Positions 56,421-64,000 of a stretch of DNA of 64,000 bases are shown piece by piece. The DNA is from Cenococcum geophilum 1.58 (Eukaryota; Ascomycota; Dothideomycetes; Gloniales; Gloniaceae), in NCBI GenBank assembly GCA_001692895.1, contig KV748193.1, positions 992,001 through 1,056,000 of the forward strand, in the 5' to 3' direction. The notes beneath the pieces were generated by a model. It had not been told where the DNA came from. It searched no databases and was given only the letters and a program-made list of their open reading frames with translations. Both the position numbers and the translations under genes were made by a program. Position 1 is the first letter of the stretch, and every line of letters starts with the position of its first letter.

Positions 56421-59400
56421 CGCTTAAATCCTAATTAATACAGGAGCTAACGGTATAGGATTTATTAACAAGATCTTTGTATAAGATAATAGTTTTACCC
56501 TAACCCCCCTTAACCGGCATATTAACGTATTTAGATTTAATGGCAAACGCACTATTTTAGGCCGTATTACCTATGTGGTAACCCTAAGACTCCAATACCT
56601 AAACCATAAAGAACTAATTAAGCTTTTCGTTACCACCCTAGGTTACTTAGTAATCCTTAGACAACCCTAGATAAAGCTATATAAGGTAACTATTAATTAA
56701 AATAACCTTAAGCTTCTATTTACTGCCTCCTGTTATAAGTAGAAGTGTTATATAACGCACCGCCTTAACCCTAAACTAAAATCTAGGGAATCCGCTAAAA
56801 TTCACTAGCCTAAGATTTCTACTAATATTCACCCCGCGCCTAAGGAATCCACCAGATTCCACTAACCTAGGAATTCCACCAAATTCCACCAGCGTAAGAT
56901 TTCCACCAATATTTATTAAGGATCCGGGAATTCTACCGAACTCTATAAATTGGCCTTAAGTACTATACTGCCTAAAGACAGGCAGAAGCTTAAGCTTACT
57001 ATATGAAGATATTAGAAGGACTAGTATCTAACTATGAAAAGGATTTTTAAAGAACCCGAACCCGAATCTAATACTAACTCTATACCTAATACTAAACCTA
57101 AACCCAAATAAGAAACTATGGACAATCTAAGCGAGCTTAGTACCCTAGATATCCGTATAATTAGAGCTACTCCGTTAGCGTAACTTGCTAAGAAACCTAA
57201 ACATACGATCTTTGCTATCACTATAGCTAATATTAAAAAAGCCTTAGCACCAAAAAAGCACACCGACCCTGCTATAAAGGTATTAGTAGAGTACTATAAC
57301 CGCCTAGAGGCATTCTTACGGAAGAAAGCCGATAAGCTACCGGAATACCGATCGTACAACTATAAGATTGTACTTAAAGAAGGAAAGTAGCCTGGATTTA
57401 GACCCTTATACGGGATGTCCTAAAACGAACTCTAAGTATTACGAAAGTATTTAGATAAGAACCTAAGTAAAGGATTTATTAGAGCAAGCTCATCACCTAT
57501 AGCCGTACTAGTAATCTTTATTAAGAAACCTGGCGGCGGTCTACGCTTCTATATAGACTACCAAGCTCTTAATACCGTTACTATTAAGAACTAATATCCG
57601 ATCCCGTTAATATAGGAGACACTAAACTAACTAAGCAAGGCTCGCTACTATACGAAGCTTAATATTATCTCTGCATTTAACCGCCTCTGTATAGTAAAAG
57701 GAGATAAATGGCTTACTGCATTTTGTACTTAGTATAGACTATTTAAATACTTAGTAACGCCATTCGGCCTTATAAACGCTTTAAGCTCGTTTTAACATTA
57801 TATAAACGACACCCTACGCCCCTACCTAAATATCTTCTGTACTGCTTATATCGACGACATTTTAATATATAGTAATAACCTAACTAAATATTAGAAATAC
57901 GTTGACCTTATCCTATAAGCCCTACACGGAGCTAGTCTACAATTAGATGTAGATAAATGCGAGTTCTATAAAACGGAAGTCCTATACCTTAGACTCCTTA
58001 TTTCTATAAACGGTATATAAATAGACCTAAAGAAAGTCAAAGTAATTATAAACTGGTAAGAACCCAAGAACGTTAAGGACGTAAGAGCCTTTATAGGATT
58101 TGCTAATTTCTACTAACGGTTTATTAATAACTTCTCCGCCTTGGTTTTACCCCTTATAGCTCTAACCTAAAAGGATAAAGTCTTTATCTTTAATAAGGAA
58201 TATAAGAAGGCCTTTGCCTATCTAAAGGTTATATTTACTACTGTGCCCGTGCTCTAATACTTTAACCTAAATTAAATAAGTGTTGTAGAAGCCGACTTAT
58301 CTAACTACGTTATTAGAGGCATCCTATTTTAATATAACGAGGATGGAGTATTGTACCCCGTAGCATACTTCTTAAAACAACTAAGCCTAGCCAAATGCAA
58401 CTACGAGATCTACGATAAGGAATTATTAGCCATTATTAGATATTTTGAATAATGGCGACCCAAACTAAAAGGCGCTAGATTTCTGATTAAGGTCCTTAGC
58501 GACTATAAAAACCTATAGTACTTTACAACCACAAAATAGCTAAGTTACCGTTAGGCCTGTTGGTTAGAATATCTATCTCGTTTCCGATTCTTAATTATAT
58601 ACCGCCTAGGCGTCTAAGGCCAGAAGCCTAATGCTCTAACCCAACGCTTGTAAGACGCGCCAGCCTTAAAAAAAGCGTGCTCTTACTAAAATCAGACCCT
58701 ACTTCGCCCTAAACTATTTAACCCTCCTACTAAAAATCTTATGGTATACGTCCTTGAAATAACTAATCAATTAATTAAATAGATTATAGTCGACGAATAC
58801 CTAAATAACAAGTTTATCCAAGAGACGCTTAAGCTAATATAAGATGGTATTAGACGCTCTAAAAAGATTTCTTTAAGTAAATGCGAAGCCTGCGGAAACT
58901 GCTTATATTACTAAAACCGTCTAGTTATCCCTAATTATAATAAGCTTAAGCTTAAACTCCTTAAACACGTATACGATCTACCTGTCGCCGGCCACCTAGG
59001 CCAAGAAAAGACCCTAAAACTACTCTAATGGGAGTATTATTAGCCGAATATGCATAATATGACACAAAGGTACGTCTCTAGCTGCCATACCTGCTAATAA
59101 GCTAAAGCCTTATATAAGACGTATAACGGTTTTTTAAAGCCGCTGCCTATTCTAGACTAAAGATAAAGGGATATCTTAATTGACTTTGTTATTAATCTTT
59201 CTAAGAGTAGAGGCTGCATGAATATTATAGTAGTTATAAACCAACTATCTAAAATAAGATACTTAATCGCCTGCCCTAATATGTTAACGCCTGCCGTCGC
59301 CTAACTATTCCTAGATTACGTATAGAAACTCCACGGACTCCCTAAAACAATTATCTCCAATAAAGGCAGCTAGTTTGTCTTAGCATTCTGGAAAAAACTA

Positions 59401-60240
59401 ACTATTCGACTCCGCATTAAAGCACTATTATTTACCGCGTATTACCTAAAAACAGATAGCTAAACGGAACGCGTAAATGCTATAATGGAATAGTATATTT
59501 GGATATACACGTTATATTTGCAGGATAACTGGATTAACTAGCTCATATTCGCCGAGTTTACTGCAAATAACTCCGTCTCGGAAACCACGAAAGTCTCCCC
59601 GTTCTTAGCCAATTACGGCTAACACCCATAAATAGGTTTTAAACCCTTTAGTAATGTTCCTTACCCCACTCATTACGCCTTATAAGTCGCAGAAGCAAAT
59701 AAATTTGTAGAGAAGATGGAAGAACTATAATAGTTCTTTACCGATAAGATAATATAGGCTTAATCTGTTTATAAAGCCGCAGCGAATAAGAAATAAACCC
59801 TAGCACCAGCCTACCAAATTGGTAATTTTATCTAGCTAGACATAAGAAATCTAAATATAAAACGACCCACTAAGAAACTTAATTAGAAGAACGCTGGCCC
59901 TTATAAGGTTAAAAAGGTTATCTCTCCTTATACCTACTAATTAAAGCTCCCTAATACGGTTAAAATCCACTCTATATTCTATACGTCAGTCCTCCGCCCT
60001 ACTACCCCCGTATTAGACGCCCTACCTAGATAGATATAAGACCCTCCCCTACCAGTTAAAGTAGATAGTGAGAACAAGTACTTTGTTAAAAGAATTAACA
60101 ATATTAAGTACGATAAACGGAAACGCTAATATATATATCTTATAAAATAGAGAGGCTTTACTAAGTCCTTATAGGAACCCGTTAACTCTATAGGACTTAC
60201 ACAAGCCGTAGAAGACTTTCACGAACTCCACCTAAAACTA
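56421..60240 (+). pseudogene. Gypsy6 pol relic: protease to chromodomain
   Basis: The protease at 56433-56450 reads I-N-T-G-A-N (Asp to Asn). The reverse transcriptase keeps the F-G-L-I-N-A-L region and an intact Y-I-D-D-I-L-I-Y-S at 57848-57874. RNase H is at about 58260-58620. The integrase has zinc-binding residues at about 58880-59100 and I-I-S-N-K-G-S at about 59347-59367 (Asp to Asn). A C-terminal chromodomain (Y-F-V-K-R-I, then D-F-H-E-L-H) is at about 60070-60240. The minus-strand open frame at 57021-57263 is a shadow. Confidence 0.87.
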
Positions 60241-60265
60241 CTACAGCCCCATCTCGCAGAAGCTC

Positions 60266-60284
60266 GAGTTTAAAGGGGGGGTAC
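60266..60284 (+). promoter_or_regulatory. Gypsy6 polypurine tract
   Basis: GAGTTTAAAGGGGGGGTAC lies directly before the 3' LTR. Confidence 0.8.
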
Positions 60285-60654
60285 TATTACGGGACACCCC
60301 CGTAACACCTTATACACGTCTACCTATTTCTACTAACTTAGCAATTAGAAACCAACCGCGAAATAGCAATTTAACGGCAATCTAATGGCAATCTAACGGC
60401 AATCTACGGCATTCTGCTATATTCTACCAAGTTCCACTAAATTCTGCTAAGTTCTGCTAGGACCATAACCTAAACCCTATTCTGCCTATATATGTGTTAA
60501 CTAAGCAACCAAGTTAACGATATATGCCCTTTCTTCCCGTTTCCCTACCTTCTTTCCTTACGCAACGTCTTGACTTTATTACGCAGTTTATGTATATAGC
60601 TTAATAATACCTACTTCGCTATATATTATCACCGCTTGTGCTCACTCCGTGACA
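60285..60654 (+). repeat. Gypsy6 3' LTR
   Basis: TATTACGGGACACCCCC (TGTCAC mutated) to CTCACTCCGTGACA, then TACAG. Confidence 0.92.
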
Positions 60655-61693
60655 TACAGATATTATAAAAGATTGTTAACTTAAAGTTAAAGTTTCCGCT
60701 AGTACTACTGTATTTCTAGTCGTCTATATATAACTTAGCTATATTTACTAGTTCCTTTCTATACCCTAGTATAGAAGTAGGTGCTATGGTAATAGGTATA
60801 GTAGTAGCAGGTATTATAGCCTGCGGAGGTAGGAGTAGTAGACTTAGAGGCGGAGTTATTTAAGATATTAGTAGAGTCGTTATAGGTGTGCTTTTGGGTA
60901 TTAATTAAGGTATAAGGGTTTATGCAGTCTTATGTTTTAAGCCGCGTATAAATACGTTAGTAAGTATATTAGACTTAAAGGTGCTATTAGATTGCTTCTT
61001 ATAGGCTTTATTAAATTCTTCTTAGCTCTATTTATGTTAAGTTTCTTTAAGTAGTATATTAGCTAAAACTTATATAAGCTTAGTATGTTTATCGTTCTTA
61101 TATACGTACACTCCTCCTTTATAAAGAAGGAGAAAAAAATTCTTAAGGGTTTTAGTGCTAGCTTAAGAGAATATATCTATAATAAACTCTTTAAAGTCTT
61201 CTTAAAAGTAGTTCTATAAAGCGCTATTAACAGAGTTATTGTTATTGTATTCCTATGTCTTAAACTAAATATAGTCTGTAATATTATTATTGGTCGCAGT
61301 TTATATATTAATTCTATTCTTTTATTACTCTGCCTCCGCCTTTTAGTCTATAGGTATAGCTATCTTATCTGGTTATAAAGAGATTATTAATAGAGGGTGT
61401 CGGTGTTTATAGAGAGAGAGTGTTTATAGTATTTATAAGGAGGGAGAAAGGGTAGTTAATATAAGTTGTTAAAAATTTAACTTTTAATAAGGTGGGAAGC
61501 AATATCCTTCTAAATCTAAAGTATATTATTTAATTCTTAGCAGTAATAAGGGTCTGTAGGTAACGGCAAGCTATTAAGCTTTTAAATTGTCCTTAGTACT
61601 CTCTTTAACTAAAATAAGGCCGTCGTAAGGTAGAGCGTTAGACGTCTTCTAAACTAATACATATTTCTTAATCTATGCGCGCTTACTAATTAG

Positions 61694-61981
61694 TGTTGGT
61701 ATACTTTAATAACGTGCAGAATATATATATTATAATAATATATACTATACGGTGTTATTAGTAGATTGTTTTCTTTTTTACTTATAACGCGCGTCACATA
61801 TATATATTAGGCGCGTTCTGCCATATTCTGCCATATTCTGCTACTTCGCCATTGGCTCGCTTACCACTAGCGTGTTAGCCGTGTCCTGCTATATTCTGCC
61901 ATATTCTGCCATTACACTATTGGTTCGCTTACCACTAGCGCGTTAGCCGTCCTCGCGATATATCTAACGCTTCTAGCTACA
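61694..61981 (-). repeat. Copia 5' LTR
   Basis: 288 bp, TGTTGGTATA to TTCTAGCTACA, less mutated than its partner. ATTAG follows. Confidence 0.92.
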
Positions 61982-61986
61982 ATTAG

Positions 61987-62085
61987 GAAGGATATTTTTA
62001 AGTGTATAATAGTTAGGAATTTAAAAAGCACCTTTAACCGGAATATAATATAGTAATTAAAACCTTCCTAAGGACTAAAGGTAAG
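61987..62085 (+). pseudogene. Gypsy3 chromodomain end
   Basis: Continues the frame cut at 50159. An E-G-Y motif, then E-F-K-K-H-L and F-L-R-T-K-G-K-D, complete a chromodomain split by the Copia insertion. Confidence 0.65.
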
Positions 62086-64000
62086 GATTTGGTAACGGTT
62101 CCGGATATACTATAAATAAGATAATAGGGAAAACCCTAAAAATTAAAACTATAAGGTTAAGTATAGGTATTAAAAACGGAAATATTTTACTATTATAATA
62201 GGGATTCTAGAACCCTATAAGGGGAAGCCTATAAGATCTATAGAAGAACTACTAGGGATACTGTCTAAAGAAAACGCTATTTAAAAATAAGTAGTAGTAA
62301 TATAAAAAGAGGCCTTAGGGATTTAGAAGGGCCCCCTAAGGATAAAAGGAGAGTATCTAGTCTGGCACTAAAGATATATAGTAAAGTTAATAATATAAAG
62401 AGGAGTAAAAGGACAGCCTATAAAGAATTAAAAAATTAAAAAATTATAAAGTATCTATAGGAATATTACCCGTTTATTATATATAGGGATTATAGTAGTA
62501 TACTGCTTTTATAAGAATTGTTACCGAAGCTTAGAATAAAGGTATCCCTAAAGTATAAAGTTAATTCCTAATAATAGGGCATCCTAGAGGTACCTGAGAA
62601 GCACTATATAAAGCTATTTTATAAGAAGAAGGAAAGAGCTAGGTAATAATTTAAATACTAATAGTAGTAATAGGAGCCTCCTCTTCTATTTTAATGTTAT
62701 TATTAATAGTATTATTAGCTCCTTTATCCCTAGAAGTATTAGCACTTCTACTAATATTCTTTTTAAAATAATGGGTACTAGAAGAACTAGCACGGGTAGG
62801 AGACTAGTAAGAAGAGCGTTTATCTTAACCTTTATTACTATTTTTAGTATCCCTAAGTTCCAAATTAGCGTTTAAGTAGGGATTAGAGAGACGTTAGCTA
62901 AAGGAGTTAGTATAATTCCTAAGTAAGTTATTAGAGAAACTTACCTAGCTAAAGTAGCCCGCGTAAGAGTATAAATGTTATTATTAATAAGGGTAAGCTG
63001 TTTGTATATACGCTCCTAGATACTATATATCCAAGATTATTATATCTCTATAGTAATAAAAACCCTTATTAAATTAAAGAGTTTATAAGTAAGGGAAGAT
63101 ACCTTCTATTCCTACCTATTACTATTAGGATATTAGCGGAAATCTTAGATAGCGCGTTAGAGCCTCTAAGTCTTATACGTATAAATAGCGGGGATTTAGT
63201 ATAATTAGCGAAATTTAGAATAAAACGGAATGGAAAATACTAAAATATAGGTCTTTCTCCTACTACGGTAATAGGAGTACTTAGATTTATTTTTGCTGGA
63301 GTAAGACATCTTATAGATGTAGGAAGGATTCTATATAAGAGTATAAATATAGCGATAATAGTATTTTAGGGAAACTGCTGTAGAAGTAATAGACGCTGTC
63401 TAGGGTATTATTAGGAGAGGAATAATACTACTGCTAGTTTAGGGACGCGTAAAAGGACTATAAGCCATTATAAGAGAATACTTTAAGAAGTTAGCATTAT
63501 TATAAGAGATAAGGTAGGGATTTTATTGCTTATAAATGTATTATAAGAAGATGATAAAGTAGCTATAAAAGAATAGCTAAAGACATAGAAGCTAAAAGCG
63601 GAGATGTAGAGGAAACAGTCTGCTAAAAGATAAAACAAATAGTGTTATTAATAAAAAGACGCGTAAGAGGCGACAGCTTATAAACTGGAAGAAAATTAAA
63701 ATAAAGACGTTATTATTAGAACCCATTTTAGGTAAATGGGGATAGTAGCTTATAGACGCGTTGTATAGGACAATCTCTAGATTAACTTATAACAAACTCT
63801 TATAATAAAAAAGGTAAATCCCATCTAATTTTTTTTATTATTATTTTAGTTTTATTATAAAGGCATTATAAGGAACTATAGTAGGAGAAAAATAGAGAAA
63901 CTAAGGATAAAGTAAGGTTTTATACTAGTAAAGAATTAGCTATAAGCCGCATTATAAAGTACCTTTTTACTAAGAATTTTCTCTAGTAGTTTTAGCTGGA
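62086..64000. other. Unresolved relic sequence
   Basis: Strongly TpA-rich. The 3' LTR expected for Gypsy3 was not found. On the minus strand at about 62690-63000 a frame rich in Asn and Ser is readable, with T-R-A-S-S-S-S-T and K-I-E-E-E-A. It could be the polar tail of a retroelement gag running in from the right. Nothing else is identifiable. Confidence 0.3.

Larger units (their letters stand above)
54705..60654 (+). mobile_element. Gypsy6: complete Ty3/Gypsy chromovirus, TSD TACAG
   Basis: The most deeply nested element: Gypsy6 in Copia in Gypsy3. LTRs are 350 and 370 bp; the difference is mainly a 20-bp gap in the left copy near the AAGTTCTGCT repeats. TACAG lies at 54700-54704 and 60655-60659. 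It is among the least mutated retroelements here, with the RT catalytic motif intact, but still has numerous stops. Confidence 0.93.
53601..61680 (-). pseudogene. Copia gag relic (interrupted by Gypsy6)
   Basis: The gag region runs on the minus strand from near 61650 to about 53700, with Gypsy6 removed between 54705 and 60654. A knuckle-like motif at about 54085-54145 reads Tyr-F-I-Tyr-N-K-E-D-Tyr, where Copia gag has C-x2-C and His/Cys positions. It is followed by a Lys/Glu-rich tail. The N-terminal part near 61 kb is poorly readable. Confidence 0.6.
50160..61981 (-). mobile_element. Ty1/Copia retrotransposon split by Gypsy6, TSD ATTAG
   Basis: Two 288-bp LTRs and ATTAG duplications (50155-50159, 61982-61986) delimit it. 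Coding is on the minus strand, with gag at right and RT/RNase H at left, integrase before RT as in Copia. Without Gypsy6 it is about 5.9 kb, a normal size. It is moderately to strongly RIP-mutated. Confidence 0.92.
39311..62085 (+). mobile_element. Gypsy3: Ty3/Gypsy chromovirus split by three insertions
   Basis: Gag, protease, RT, RNase H, integrase and chromodomain are read in order on the plus strand. They are interrupted at 41051 (Tc1), 45046 (integrase-type DNA transposon) and 50160 (Copia, carrying Gypsy6). Net coding length is about 6-7 kb. TGTAACGGAATTCC at 39311 may start the 5' LTR, but no partner LTR was found to the right, so the ends are uncertain. Confidence 0.7.

Noticed and set aside
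1..64000. tRNA, rRNA, telomere repeats or a Starship-type captain gene
   Set aside because: No cloverleaf with intact B-box, no TTAGGG array, no rRNA-like block and no tyrosine-recombinase frame were seen on reading.

Overview
The window reads as repeat-rich heterochromatin from a filamentous ascomycete (Pezizomycotina-type). Almost all of 1.5-64 kb is AT-rich and dominated by TpA, with CpA and TpG depleted, which is the footprint of repeat-induced point mutation (RIP). Reading frames of transposon proteins can still be followed, but Gln and Trp codons have become TAA/TAG, zinc-knuckle Cys/His have become Tyr, and catalytic Asp have become Asn. The only intact host gene is a 3'-truncated minus-strand ORF at 1-1220. 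It has normal composition, an N-terminal membrane segment and resemblance to the fungal modin-like family. It lies at the edge of the RIP-mutated block. The species cannot be named from the sequence.

Region by region: 1-1.5 kb holds the host gene and its upstream region. 2.1-3.4 kb is a LINE ORF1 relic. 4.5-6.4 kb holds a solo LTR with target-site duplication (TSD) GGTCG, a second LTR relic, and two LTRs head to head. About 6.0-25.96 kb is a Ty3/Gypsy element (Gypsy A, plus strand) split by three insertions: a minisatellite-bearing TIR element (6876-8792), Gypsy2 (9050-15049, TSD ATAAC, minus) and Gypsy5 (16218-25573, TSD CCTTA, minus). Gypsy5 is itself split by a LINE 5' fragment and an unidentified element. 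27.8-37.3 kb is a Gypsy2-related fragment (Gypsy4) split by complete Gypsy1 (28248-36053, TSD AATTT) and by a 139-bp insertion.

37.4-39.3 kb holds a 95-bp hairpin element with 11-bp flanking repeats, a degenerate stretch, and a piggyBac deletion derivative with TTAA ends (38654-39264). About 39.3-62.1 kb is Gypsy3 (plus strand), split by a Tc1-like DD34E element (41051-42623), by a DNA transposon with a retroviral-type integrase (45046-49025, TSD ACTAT, about 145-bp TIRs), and by a Copia element (50160-61981, TSD ATTAG, minus). The Copia element is itself split by Gypsy6 (54705-60654, TSD TACAG, plus). 62.1-64 kb is unresolved relic sequence.

The insertion order can be read from the nesting, because each split coding frame resumes after one copy of the target duplication. 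No transposon here appears able to make its own proteins. The most unusual items are the integrase-type DNA transposon with a spliced frame and Cys-rich tail, an antisense coding relic in the 3' part of Gypsy1, the minisatellite TIR element, and the 95-bp hairpin element.
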